64,000 bases of DNA, from positions 797,341 to 861,340 of the forward strand of contig NZ_WTUY01000004.1 in assembly GCF_009882945.1 (NCBI RefSeq), written 5' to 3'. Of the stretch, positions 37,220 through 46,061 are shown in pieces; position 1 is the stretch's first letter, and every line of letters starts with the position of its first letter. Made by a program: the position numbers and the translations under genes. This DNA comes from Alcanivorax sp. DP30 (lineage in GTDB: Bacteria; Pseudomonadota; Gammaproteobacteria; Pseudomonadales; Alcanivoracaceae). The notes under the pieces were generated by a model, which worked only from the letters and a program-made list of their open reading frames with translations, did no database searches and was not told the DNA's origin.

Positions 37220-37621
37220 TCAGCGTTTAGGCAGGGAATCGTCGATGTCCACGGTGCGGCGGTCATAGAAAAAGTGTGCGTTGGGTTGGCAGCTTTCCGG
37301 CAGGGTGCCGTGGTGATTCTTTCGGAATAGCCATTGCGAAACGATCTTCCAGCCCATGGCGTTGGTGTTGTAGAGCACCTCGCCACATTGCTGGCAGAAG
37401 ACGCGAGTCATGTTGCTGGTAGCGGATTGGAACACGGTCAGCACGTCACTGCCCTTGGCGACACTCACCTGATCACTGTCCCAGGCCAGCACGGAATGAA
37501 AGGGCACCTGTAGCAGGTTTCGGCAATCTTCGCAGTGGCAATGGGCGTGGACTCTGGGGTTGCCGTTCAGAGTGATAACCACCTCTCCACAGTCGCAATG
37601 CACCTGATGTTGTTCCGTCAT
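37220..37621 (-). CDS. GFA/CENP-V family zinc protein
   Basis: A 133-residue protein of the glutathione-dependent formaldehyde-activating (GFA) family, with its zinc cysteines: VHCDCGEV, HAHCHCEDCRNL and VFCQQCGEVLYNT. Full length for the family. Many members have no proven role in formaldehyde metabolism. It is third in a minus-strand run with the cupin lipoprotein and the MdaB-like gene (61 bases behind the cupin stop), so it is probably under the same HxlR control. Confidence 0.85.
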   Translation of the reverse strand: MTEQHQVHCDCGEVVITLNGNPRVHAHCHCEDCRNLLQVPFHSVLAWDSDQVSVAKGSDVLTVFQSATSNMTRVFCQQCGEVLYNTNAMGWKIVSQWLFRKNHHGTLPESCQPNAHFFYDRRTVDIDDSLPKR

Positions 37622-37682
37622 GTTGGGCTCCTTTTGTTAGAGGCGCTGGCGAGCGCGGTGGCCCGCCAAGCTTTACATTGCC

Positions 37683-38063
37683 TCAGGGCTTCTCTTCGAC
37701 AATGATCGCCATCACGGGCTCGCTTCCCGTATTGGTCACCTGGTGAGACCAGGCCTTGTGCCACATTACATGGCCATCCGGCACGGTCACGTCCATGGCG
37801 TCGCCGCCGGGCAGGGTAATACGCAGGGAACCGCCTTTCTGAAAATAGACGGTTTCATCGCGGTGGTCATGCGGGCGGTCCGATTCGCCCGGTTCGAGCA
37901 CCATTTCCAGTACCAGCACCTGATCATTCTCCAGCAATACCCGGTACTGATCCGGGGAGGTCACGTGGGCGGATTTGTGCTGTGCATGGCTGGCGGTGCT
38001 GCAACCGGTCACGTTCAGGGCCATGCCAAATAGCAAAGCCGGAGTAGCGTATTTTTTTAGCAT
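37683..38063 (-). CDS. cupin-domain lipoprotein
   Basis: A 126-residue protein with a lipoprotein signal (LFGMALNVTGCST lipobox) and one cupin domain: motif 1 EPGESDRPHDHRDETVYFQ carries the metal-binding His pair and Glu, motif 2 PDGHVMWHKAWSHQVTN. A periplasmic anchored cupin is uncommon. It follows the MdaB-like gene by ten bases. The substrate is unknown; co-occurrence with a quinone reductase suggests detoxification of small electrophiles (inference). Confidence 0.8.
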   Translation of the reverse strand: MLKKYATPALLFGMALNVTGCSTASHAQHKSAHVTSPDQYRVLLENDQVLVLEMVLEPGESDRPHDHRDETVYFQKGGSLRITLPGGDAMDVTVPDGHVMWHKAWSHQVTNTGSEPVMAIIVEEKP

Positions 38064-38073
38064 GTTTGCTCCC

Positions 38074-38667
38074 TCAGACTGCGGGTAGGTGGGTGTCGAG
38101 ATGTTGCTGGAAACGCACAAAATCGTTTTCTGCCTGGGCATTCTTCATCACGTCGAAGCATGCAAAGGTATCCAGCGGTGTCATGCCGAAAAAGCGGAAA
38201 TTCATGTGCATGGGGAACAGCAGGTCGTCGACGCCCTTGCCCTGAAACAGGTATTCCTGTGGATCGTCGAAGGCTTCTTGCGGGGCATTGAAGGTCAGCG
38301 AGAGCATGTAACGCTTGCCGTTCAGGGTGCCGCCGGCCCCGTAGTTGGCCTTGGGGGCGGCTTCGGTGCGGCCATCGCCATGGCACAGGGCGCCACCCAT
38401 GCCGGCGGTGTACACCTCGTCCATGTATTTCTTGAACACCCACGGCACTCCCATCCAGTTCACCGGGGTCTGCAGCAGGATCACATCGGCCCACTGGTGG
38501 TGGGCCAGTTCCTGCTCCACGTCCCAGCCCTTGTCGACTTCCACAATGCGGATCTGGTGGCCATTGGCCTGGAGCTGCTCGCTGGCCCGTTGCACCAGTG
38601 ACGCGTTGAGTTTGCCCTCGGCAAACGGGTAGGGGTGGTGGGCATTAATAATCAGGATGTTGCTCAT
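38074..38667 (-). CDS. mdaB: NAD(P)H quinone oxidoreductase, MdaB/flavodoxin-like
   Basis: A 197-residue flavodoxin-fold reductase: [20 protein letters not shown] for FMN/FAD binding, [20 protein letters not shown] and [20 protein letters not shown], as in MdaB (modulator of drug activity B). The family reduces quinones by two electrons, protecting against oxidative stress. The start at 38667 follows GGAGACC. It heads a three-gene minus-strand operon and is divergent from an HxlR regulator with a shared operator, the usual arrangement for quinone-sensing control. Confidence 0.85.
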   Translation of the reverse strand: MSNILIINAHHPYPFAEGKLNASLVQRASEQLQANGHQIRIVEVDKGWDVEQELAHHQWADVILLQTPVNWMGVPWVFKKYMDEVYTAGMGGALCHGDGRTEAAPKANYGAGGTLNGKRYMLSLTFNAPQEAFDDPQEYLFQGKGVDDLLFPMHMNFRFFGMTPLDTFACFDVMKNAQAENDFVRFQQHLDTHLPAV

Positions 38668-38724
38668 CAGGGTCTCCATGAAACAGGTGAAGGTGACAGC
38701 GGGTTGCTGGTTACCAATCTATTT

Positions 38725-38745
38725 CAGGTATACTATTTATACCTG
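38725..38745. promoter_or_regulatory. HxlR-type operator in the divergent promoter region
   Basis: Perfect 8-bp arms CAGGTATA / TATACCTG with a five-base spacer lie midway between mdaB and the hxlR-type gene. HxlR/QorR/YodB regulators bind palindromes of this size. Confidence 0.7.
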
Positions 38746-38801
38746 TTGGCGTGGATCAATTAGTATCCTTTTGGAAACCTGGTGCTTAGGGCGGTGAAAA
38801 A

Positions 38802-39161
38802 ATGAAAAGTCGCATCGAAACAGATGGTTATGGCAGGAAAAAAGTCATCGATGCCTGCATGGAACCCTGCGCCATCGAGCGGGGCATGCGCATTATCGGC
38901 GGCAAGTGGACCGGCTCGCTGATCTATCACCTCAAGGATGGCCCGGTACGCTTCAATGATCTGAATCGCCTGCTCGGCGGCGCCACCAAGAAGATGATCG
39001 ACCAGCGGCTCAAGGCGCTGGAAGCTCGCGGGATGGTGCTGAGAACGGTGATCAACGACAGGCCTATTGCCGTGACCTATGAGCTCACCGAGCTGGGGCG
39101 CAGTGCGCTGGATATTCTGGAAGATCTGCGGTTGTGGTCGGAGAAGTATGATATTCGGTAG
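38802..39161 (+). CDS. HxlR family transcriptional regulator
   Basis: A 119-residue winged-helix regulator: ACMEPCAIERGMRIIGGKWT, LIYHLKDGPVRFNDLNRLL (recognition helix region), ATKKMIDQRLKALEARGMVL and the wing AVTYELTELGRSALDIL. Two cysteines (C19, C23) lie near the N-terminus, where the redox cysteine of YodB/QorR/HypR-type members is found. It is divergent from the mdaB operon and presumably represses it until electrophiles or quinones modify the cysteine (inference). Confidence 0.88.
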   Translation: MKSRIETDGYGRKKVIDACMEPCAIERGMRIIGGKWTGSLIYHLKDGPVRFNDLNRLLGGATKKMIDQRLKALEARGMVLRTVINDRPIAVTYELTELGRSALDILEDLRLWSEKYDIR

Positions 39162-39178
39162 GGGGAGCGTACTCCCCC
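39161..39178. terminator. bidirectional hairpin between convergent genes
   Basis: Stem GGGGGAG / CTCCCCC with loop CGTA lies exactly between the stops of the hxlR-type gene and the ltrA-type gene. T-runs are weak. Confidence 0.5.
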
Positions 39179-39184
39179 CTTCTA

Positions 39185-40384
39185 TCACTGTCGCTCAAAA
39201 TGCGGCATGTCACGTGCCGCCCGATAAAGCGGCACGGCAATTTGCGAGAACAGCGCCAGCCCCCAGAGCAGGTTGCCGATAATCGAGGGCACGAAAGGAT
39301 GCACGGCCAGCACGACCAGGGCCATGACAATACCGAATAGCCGCAGAGCCGGGCTGTGACCGCGGCAGGCATGGCTGTCCTCCGCCACGAGCCGCTGCAG
39401 TATCCATAGCGCGGCGAGAAAGACGGCGAGACCCACCGAGCCGAGGGCCCCGTAACCCGTCGGGTAGGGCTCCAATAGGCCAACATAGACTTCGCCGGCC
39501 AGCGCCACGCCAATCGTCACCGCGCTCCACAGGATGGTAATGTGCGCCAGCCAGTATCCCACCAGGACACCGATGTCGCGGCTCTTCGGTTTGGCGTTGC
39601 CGGCGCTGTCGAAATAGACCCAGGCCAGTGCGAAGAGCGACAGGCCGCCCATGGCCACATTGAAGAAGGTGCCGGCGCCGATCTTGTAGACCCCTTTGTC
39701 GGCCAGTGTCAGCACCAACTTGAAAAAGCCTTCCCCCAGCAGGATCAGCATCAACAGGCCGAAGCGCTCAGAGATATGCCCGAGTCGCGGGACGAATCGG
39801 GCGAACCGCAGCGTCCCTACCCGCGGCAGCATGTACTGCAGCTGGATCAACGCAACGCTGGCGCCGAACACCCAGTAGGCCAGGGGTTTAGGCAAAAACG
39901 CGGACAGCGCGAACAGCCCGGCCAGCACAAAGAAATTCCGTCCCTGCTCGTGTGCCAGCGTATCGGAGGCGTCGCCAACACAGCGCGCCCGCCAGTACAG
40001 ATAGGCGGTGATCGTCCGGTTCAGTGCGTAGCCCAGCGCAAAGTAGGTCCACCCTTTGCCGGTCACGTCAGGAATGGCCGCGGCGATGAACATCATGGTG
40101 ACGATCTGCAGCGCCATGGCAGCGCGATGGGGCATGTCCGTGGAGATATAGAGGGAGTTGTAGACGGAGCTGTCCGCCCAGGCATAGAAAATCGCCAGGA
40201 ACAGCCCGGTAAATACCCAGAAGCCCTGCCAATCCATATGGTGGGAGAGGTAGTTCCCCAGAATGAAGATCGTCACCACATGGATCAGATCGAAGAACAG
40301 CTCGACCCAATGCACATGATCGTGGGCGTCGTCAGCATCCATGTAATGGCGTGGCCGCCGCCAGAGAGGATCGTTCGCTGCCAT
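39185..40384 (-). CDS. LtrA family membrane protein
   Basis: A 399-residue protein of about ten to twelve transmembrane helices, matching the low-temperature requirement A family: the N-terminal HVHWVELFFDLIHVVTIFIL, a central GHISERFGLLMLILLGEGFF, and YFDSAGNAKPKSRDIGVLVG. The family was named from a Listeria cold-sensitive mutant; its molecular role is unknown. The start has GGGGGGCTCC upstream. It stands alone, convergent with the HxlR gene. Confidence 0.85.
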   Translation of the reverse strand: MAANDPLWRRPRHYMDADDAHDHVHWVELFFDLIHVVTIFILGNYLSHHMDWQGFWVFTGLFLAIFYAWADSSVYNSLYISTDMPHRAAMALQIVTMMFIAAAIPDVTGKGWTYFALGYALNRTITAYLYWRARCVGDASDTLAHEQGRNFFVLAGLFALSAFLPKPLAYWVFGASVALIQLQYMLPRVGTLRFARFVPRLGHISERFGLLMLILLGEGFFKLVLTLADKGVYKIGAGTFFNVAMGGLSLFALAWVYFDSAGNAKPKSRDIGVLVGYWLAHITILWSAVTIGVALAGEVYVGLLEPYPTGYGALGSVGLAVFLAALWILQRLVAEDSHACRGHSPALRLFGIVMALVVLAVHPFVPSIIGNLLWGLALFSQIAVPLYRAARDMPHFERQ

Positions 40385-40529
40385 GGGGGGCTCCTTGTGG
40401 GCGTTGCATTCTCTTGGGGGCGGATTATAGGTTGGCCAGCCTTATTGATCTAACTGGTGACGCTGCGCGACCAGTGCCGTGCTCCTTGGCCTTCGGGTAA
40501 GTGTCAGGCCATTTTTTACAGCTTATATA

Positions 40530-40549
40530 TGTGCGTGTCCCTTCTTTCT
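40530..40549. repeat. boundary motif TGTGCGTGTCCCTTCTTTCT
   Basis: Nearly identical to the ends of the direct repeats at 35652-35671 and 36622-36641. Here it lies between the ltrA promoter side and the stop of the AT-rich ATPase gene, marking a probable island edge. Confidence 0.6.
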
Positions 40550-40572
40550 AACCCCTGATCCCATTGCTGAAA

Positions 40573-42684
40573 TTAAGAGTTAATAATTGACTCTAATATG
40601 CACTCCATTTCTTTTGGCCTAATTTTATTTAGCCTCATTCTTTCAATTATTAGATTTCTGAGGTGGCGATACTGACATCCGATTCCAGATTTCTGACACA
40701 TCTTGTTTAAAACGTCTCTTCCTCGAAAGGTTGTCTTCCAGTCTCCGTTGAGAAGATCATTTTTTAGATTTTCTCGGATAGATTTCTCTAGTTCCATCAA
40801 AGATTCTTTGCTTAATTCACTAGATGATAATTTTTCTAAGCCTTTAATCGTTTCATTGATGGTTTCTGAATATTTTTCGGGGAGGTTCTCGCTATCGGTT
40901 TTGTTTATATTAAGTCGGATTTTTGACTTGAAAGAATTTTTAACAAAGTGGTCTAATTTTATGGAGATTAAATTTTCTAAGGTTTCTTCGGCTGAATCAA
41001 AGAGTAGAGATCTAACCTTTTCAAGGGTGAATCTCCCCTGCCTGTTATCTAAGCTTTCAAGAACGTAAGAAATGGCTTCTTCGTCTAGAAGGTAGTTTTC
41101 TATATGGTAAGATGGCCATTGGAATATATGATCGTCGTCCGGCTTTTCTTTATCGAAGTCGCTATCAACAATGGCATAGAATTTCCTGGCATAAATATCA
41201 CTGTTTTCGGCGGCCCTGAGTAATGGGGTTAGACTTAGGGCTGATCGTTTTGATCCAGATGAGATTATGTTTAGTTTATCGATCTTGTCAGGTAGCAGGC
41301 TTCGCAGAATGGTTTCGTCTATTCCTGGATCCCCTTGTCCCTCCAGGAGCAGTACCTTTGAGTGTGGATTGAAAGCTGCCACATCACCAACCAGATCTAT
41401 AATGGTTGATTCGAAGTCGTTGGGGTTATCTTTGGTGAGGCGTTTGGCCTGATTCTCCTCTCTGTCAGCGTGAAAGGGCTCCAGGTGAAAAACTTGGTAT
41501 CCGGGTAGTGACATTGCCTCCCGTAAAATTGCGTCAGAGTGAGTGATCATGATTATTTGGTTGCCTGCATTTTTTCCAAGGTTTTTTTCATAAAATCTGG
41601 CGAGACCCTTTGATAGGGCTGGGTTTAAATGTAGCTCTGGTTCATCTAGTAAAACGATGGAGTTGCGGGGTACATTGTTATGTAGGCGCAAGTATCCAAG
41701 TAAAAGCTCCTTTTCTCCTGAACTTAATTCGTCAATGTCGTGCTGTCCTCCCCCTTCTAAATATACAGGGAATTCTAAGCCTCCATCTTCTACTGGAACT
41801 GGGCCGTCAAATCGCTTTCCAGGGAAGAAAATCGAAAATAGCTCTTTTAGAGATGAGATTAAATTCGCGGAATCTTCTTGAGGTTTCTTTGTGGCTCTTT
41901 CTGATAAGAGTTGTTTTATGTAGGCGCTTGCCATCTCGCCTTTTATGCCGTTGTATTTGTTTTGTGAGTTGTAAAGTCTATGCTGTGCAGCTCGTTGGTT
42001 TCTGGCTTCAACATTAAGGTTTATATTTGCGATCCGTTCTTTATTATAAGATCTATTGGGGCTATGAAACTCAATTACTCCCAAATCAGACGGATTGTCT
42101 GTGCTGAATACTATTTCCATAACAAGCGATGGCCGTATCATTACTTCTGCGCTGGGAGTAACATAAATTCCTAAATGGTATTCACTCAATGCCAGCTCTT
42201 GCTCTATCTTCTCAATGTCTAGTCTGGCTTGCTCTTCCACTTGAGCTTCAAATCGTGCTCGTTGAGCGGGTGGAACAACTATCGCTTCTTCTTTGATTAG
42301 TCCTAGCGAGGACCTCTGCGATTTTCTGCCTGTGTACTGCTCCCACATTCTGTTTCTTATCATTAAGGGAGCTGTTTTTCGTATATACTCTTTTTCATCC
42401 TTTTCAAGGGTAAAACTAATTTCTATTTCTAAAGGCTTGGTGTGGTCTCTTGTTATTTTTTTTGCATCCGCCGAGAGGTCTTGAATGCTTAGTTCTGTGT
42501 AAAGCTGCTTTAATTCATTGTCGTACCACTGTCCGTAGGCTGATTTGATTAGCTTGATAGAGTCCAGGATTGTCGATTTTCCGCACCCATTTGCGCCTGC
42601 AATTACAATGCTTTCCCCAAGCTTATCCATCTCTGCATGCTGTATTGACTTAAAATTTTTCACGCAAAGCGAAACGATTTTCAT
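40573..42684 (-). CDS. AAA15 ATPase fused to TOPRIM/DUF4435-like domain (PARIS- or OLD-like)
   Basis: A 703-residue protein. The N-terminal half is an SMC-like AAA15 ATPase: Walker A AGANGCGKST (29-38), signature ELSSGEKE (319-326), Walker B SIVLLDEPELHLNP (342-355) and switch His in MITHSDA. The C-terminal half has a TOPRIM-like core: LLLEGQGD (446-452), VDSDFD (506-511), then WPSYHIENYLLD (523-534), which resembles DUF4435. AAA15 plus DUF4435 is the AriA/AriB pair of the PARIS anti-phage system; fused forms are known. An OLD-type nuclease is the alternative. The gene is visibly AT-richer than its neighbours and alone between ltrA and polA, as expected for an acquired defence gene. Confidence 0.75.
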   Translation of the reverse strand: MKIVSLCVKNFKSIQHAEMDKLGESIVIAGANGCGKSTILDSIKLIKSAYGQWYDNELKQLYTELSIQDLSADAKKITRDHTKPLEIEISFTLEKDEKEYIRKTAPLMIRNRMWEQYTGRKSQRSSLGLIKEEAIVVPPAQRARFEAQVEEQARLDIEKIEQELALSEYHLGIYVTPSAEVMIRPSLVMEIVFSTDNPSDLGVIEFHSPNRSYNKERIANINLNVEARNQRAAQHRLYNSQNKYNGIKGEMASAYIKQLLSERATKKPQEDSANLISSLKELFSIFFPGKRFDGPVPVEDGGLEFPVYLEGGGQHDIDELSSGEKELLLGYLRLHNNVPRNSIVLLDEPELHLNPALSKGLARFYEKNLGKNAGNQIIMITHSDAILREAMSLPGYQVFHLEPFHADREENQAKRLTKDNPNDFESTIIDLVGDVAAFNPHSKVLLLEGQGDPGIDETILRSLLPDKIDKLNIISSGSKRSALSLTPLLRAAENSDIYARKFYAIVDSDFDKEKPDDDHIFQWPSYHIENYLLDEEAISYVLESLDNRQGRFTLEKVRSLLFDSAEETLENLISIKLDHFVKNSFKSKIRLNINKTDSENLPEKYSETINETIKGLEKLSSSELSKESLMELEKSIRENLKNDLLNGDWKTTFRGRDVLNKMCQKSGIGCQYRHLRNLIIERMRLNKIRPKEMECILESIINS

Positions 42685-42717
42685 TGACTGTCCCTGTTTA
42701 TTGAATGGTGGGCAGCA

Positions 42718-45486
42718 TTAATGCGCCTCGTCCCAATTCTCCCCAATCCCCGCATCCACAATCAACGGCACCTTCAATGCCGCCGCTGATTCCATGCGAA
42801 CCTTCACTTCCTTGACCAGATCCTCCACCTGATCCTCGGCCACTTCAAACACCAGTTCATCGTGCACCTGCATGATCATCTTGGCGTCGAAGTCGGTGGT
42901 GTCCAGCCAGTCGTGTACCTGGATCATGGCCATTTTGATGATGTCGGCGGCGGTGCCCTGCATGGGGGCGTTGATGGCGGTGCGTTCGGCGGCCTGGCGG
43001 CGTTGGCCGTTGCTGCTGCGGATTTCCGGCAGGTAGAGGCGGCGGCCGAACAGGGTTTCCACGTAGCCTTGTTCCGAGGCCTGGGCGCGGGTTTCTTCCA
43101 TGTAGCGTTTTACGCCCGGGTAGCGTTCGAAGTACAGGTCGATGTAGTCCTGGGCTTCCTTGCGCGGCAGGCCCAGCTGTTTGGCCAGGCCAAAGGCGCT
43201 CATGCCGTAGATCAGGCCGAAGTTGATGGCCTTGGCGTTGCGGCGGTCGTTGTCGCTGACCTCGTCCAGGCTTTTGCCCCACACTTCCGCGGCGGTGGCG
43301 CGGTGAATATCCAGGCCTTTTTCGAAGGCGTCGGTGAGGCCCTTGTCGCCGCTTAGGTGCGCCATGATGCGCAGTTCGATCTGGGAGTAATCACAGGCGA
43401 CGATCTTTCTGCCTTCGGGGGCGAGGAAGGCCTGGCGGATCTTGCGGCCTTCCTCGCTGCGCACCGGGATGTTCTGCAGGTTGGGATCGCTGGAAGACAG
43501 ACGCCCGGTGGCGGCCACCGCCTGGTGGTAGGAGGTGTGCACGCGGCCGGTGCGCGGGTTGATCAGCTCCGGCAGCTTGTCGGTGTAGGTGTTCTTCAGT
43601 TTGGCCACGCCGCGGTAATCCATGATCACCTGGGGCAGGGGGTATTCCAGGGCCAGTTCCTGCAGTACCGGTTCCGCCGTTGAGGGCGCGCCCTTGGGGG
43701 TCTTCTTGATGACCGGAATTTCCAGTTTCTCGTAGAGGATTTCGCCCAGCTGTTTGGGGCTGGCCAGGTTGAATTCCTGCCCGGCGATCTCGAAGGCTTT
43801 TTCCTGCAGTTCCGCCATGCGCTTGGCCAGGAACTGGCTCTGGTGCTTGAGCAGGGTGGCGTCCACGTAGGTGCCGTTGCGTTCGATGCGGCTGAGTACG
43901 TTGACCAGGGGCAGTTCGATGTCGCGGAACACTTCGGGCAGGCGGCCTTCCTTTTCCAGTTTGGGCCACAGGGTCTGGTGCAGGCGCAGGGTCACGTCGG
44001 CATCTTCGGCGGCATAGCGGCTGGCTTCGTGCAGGCCCACCTGGTTGAAGGTGAGCTGCTTGGCGCCCTTGCCGGCGATCTCTTCAAAGCTGATGGTCTT
44101 GCGGCCCAGGTACTTGAGCGCCAGGGAATCCATGTCGTGGCGGGTGGCCACGGAATCCAGTACGTAGGACTCCAGCATGGTGTCGTAGGCCACGCCGCGC
44201 AGGGTGATGCCCACATCTTCGGCCAGCACGCTCATGTCGTACTTCAGGTTCTGGCCAATTTTCTTGAGGTTGTCGTCTTCCAGCAGCGGCTTGAAGGCGT
44301 CCATGACGAGCTGCTTGTCGAGCTGGTCCGGGGCGCCGGGGTAGTTGTGACCGAAGGGGATGTAGGCGGCCTTGTCGTCCACGGCCACACAGAAGCCCAC
44401 CAGTTCGGCGTTCATGTAGTTGAGGCTGGTGGTTTCGGTGTCGAAGGAAAACTCGCCGGCGCTTTTCAGTTTGTCGATCCACTTGTCCAGCTGCGCCTGG
44501 GTGTAGACGATGTCGTAGGCGTCGCGGCCGAAGGTGGGGGCCGGGGGCGCATCGTCATCCGCGTCCATTTCCACGTCTTTGCCCGCGTCTTCGGCCACCG
44601 GGTCCTTGCCGCCCAGCAGCTCCTTGAGCCAGCCCTTGAATTCCAGGCTGCGGTAATATTCGGCCAGTTTTTCCGCGTCCGGGGTTTGCAGTTTCAGGTC
44701 GTCCAGGTCTTCGCTGAGTTCGCAGTCCAGCTTGATGGTGGCGAGCTTGTAGGAGAGGAACGCCTGTTCCTTGTGTTCTTCCAGTTTCTTGCCCAGGGTC
44801 TTGGCGCCCCGGAAGCTGAGCTCGGCCACCTTGTCGAGATTGGCGTAGATATTCTCCAGAGAGCCCAGGCCCTGGATCAGGCCCAGGGCGGTCTTCTCGC
44901 CCACGCCGGGGACGCCGGGGATGTTGTCCACCTTGTCGCCCATGAGGGCGAGGAAATCGATGATCAGCTCCGGGCCCACGCCGAACTTCTTCACCACGCC
45001 GTCGATGTCGTAGAGGGCGTCGTTCATGGTGTTGATCAGGGTGACCTGGTCGGTGACCAGCTGGGCCATGTCCTTGTCGCCGGTGGAGATCAGCACCGGT
45101 TTGCCCTGTTCGCCGAAGATGCGCGCAAAGGTGCCGATCACGTCGTCCGCTTCCACGCCTTCTTCGATGATCAGCGGCAGGCCCATGGCGCGGATCAGGT
45201 CATGCAGGGGCTGCACCTGCTCGCGCAGGTCGTCGGGCATGGGCGGGCGGTTGGATTTGTATTCTTCGAACAGTTCGTCGCGGAAGGTCTTGCCCTTGGC
45301 GTCGAAAATCACCGCCATGTATTCCGGGTCGTAGTCCTTCATCAGTTTGCGCAGCATGGCGGCGACCCCGCGCACCGCCCCGGTGGGTTGGCCGCTGGAG
45401 GTGGTGAGCGGCGGCAGGGCGTGAAAGGCGCGGTACAGGTAGGAGGAGCCATCGACGAGGATGATGGGTTTTTCGGCTGCGGACAT
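42718..45486 (-). CDS. polA: DNA polymerase I
   Basis: A 922-residue polymerase I with all three domains: 5' nuclease (residues ~8-300, [34 protein letters not shown]), 3'-5' exonuclease ([13 protein letters not shown] with the DxE pair, kept intact) and polymerase ([16 protein letters not shown] motif [21 protein letters not shown] motif [13 protein letters not shown] motif C). It acts in Okazaki-fragment processing and repair. The start at 45486 is preferred to 45570, which adds 28 residues not belonging to the family. As in Pseudomonas and E. coli, a Spot 42-type RNA and engB lie nearby, here separated by the Mrp operon. Confidence 0.97.
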   Translation of the reverse strand: MSAAEKPIILVDGSSYLYRAFHALPPLTTSSGQPTGAVRGVAAMLRKLMKDYDPEYMAVIFDAKGKTFRDELFEEYKSNRPPMPDDLREQVQPLHDLIRAMGLPLIIEEGVEADDVIGTFARIFGEQGKPVLISTGDKDMAQLVTDQVTLINTMNDALYDIDGVVKKFGVGPELIIDFLALMGDKVDNIPGVPGVGEKTALGLIQGLGSLENIYANLDKVAELSFRGAKTLGKKLEEHKEQAFLSYKLATIKLDCELSEDLDDLKLQTPDAEKLAEYYRSLEFKGWLKELLGGKDPVAEDAGKDVEMDADDDAPPAPTFGRDAYDIVYTQAQLDKWIDKLKSAGEFSFDTETTSLNYMNAELVGFCVAVDDKAAYIPFGHNYPGAPDQLDKQLVMDAFKPLLEDDNLKKIGQNLKYDMSVLAEDVGITLRGVAYDTMLESYVLDSVATRHDMDSLALKYLGRKTISFEEIAGKGAKQLTFNQVGLHEASRYAAEDADVTLRLHQTLWPKLEKEGRLPEVFRDIELPLVNVLSRIERNGTYVDATLLKHQSQFLAKRMAELQEKAFEIAGQEFNLASPKQLGEILYEKLEIPVIKKTPKGAPSTAEPVLQELALEYPLPQVIMDYRGVAKLKNTYTDKLPELINPRTGRVHTSYHQAVAATGRLSSSDPNLQNIPVRSEEGRKIRQAFLAPEGRKIVACDYSQIELRIMAHLSGDKGLTDAFEKGLDIHRATAAEVWGKSLDEVSDNDRRNAKAINFGLIYGMSAFGLAKQLGLPRKEAQDYIDLYFERYPGVKRYMEETRAQASEQGYVETLFGRRLYLPEIRSSNGQRRQAAERTAINAPMQGTAADIIKMAMIQVHDWLDTTDFDAKMIMQVHDELVFEVAEDQVEDLVKEVKVRMESAAALKVPLIVDAGIGENWDEAH

Positions 45487-45556
45487 GGTGCTCGGCTTCT
45501 GCTGATGAGTGAGTGGAGAGAGTGTAGCGGAATTGGGCGGGTTCGGCAGGCGGGGA

Positions 45557-45817
45557 GCTACAAGCTTCAAGCTGCAAGCTACAACGCGGGTTAGGCATCA
45601 GTTAAACGGGAATGCCGTGCCCGTGATTCTTTGGCGGTCTTCATTCAGCAAGTTGAATCTCCCACAAAACAATCATCTGGTGTAAAGGCAGGGCCCTTGA
45701 GGGAGGGGCAGCTTGCTGAACGAAGGTTCTCGCGCCCAGCCCAGGATCGCGGGCACGACCCTGTCAGCGAAGGTATGCCTTACTTCGCGTTGTAGCTTGC
45801 AGCTTGAAGCTTGTAGC
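45557..45817. repeat. composite element with 32-bp perfect inverted ends of 7-mers
   Basis: The left end reads GCTACAA, GCTTCAA, GCTGCAA, GCTACAA, CGCG; the right end (45786-45817) is its exact inverse. Inside, a second imperfect inverted region (TTCATTCAGCAAGTTGAAT.. against ..AGCTTGCTGAACGAA) continues the pairing, so the arms are about 110 bases long. The 575-base gap between polA and mrpA otherwise holds only presumed promoters. Confidence 0.85.
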
Positions 45818-46061
45818 TGTCCTTAGGCATACTCAGTGCTCCTTTCTATCAATACGGATGCCATGACCGCTTCTTTGGTCCAGCCCTGCCGCATCATTCT
45901 GTCCCAGTGCCCGCGCCGGGGGCGTCGTCCGTATTTTCCTGATCCGCCGCCGTTGTCATTGTCTTTCTAGCCTAGTCTGTTCAAGCTATCGGGCGGGTTG
46001 CCGCCTGTGAAAACGACGAATCCGCTTACGGGAAGCGGTATTCATGACAACGGATTGATCT

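Noticed and set aside
43843-45594. 583-codon plus-strand frame opposite polA
   Set aside because: The composition is that of an antisense shadow (Val/His/Gly/Gln-rich); polA is certain on the other strand.
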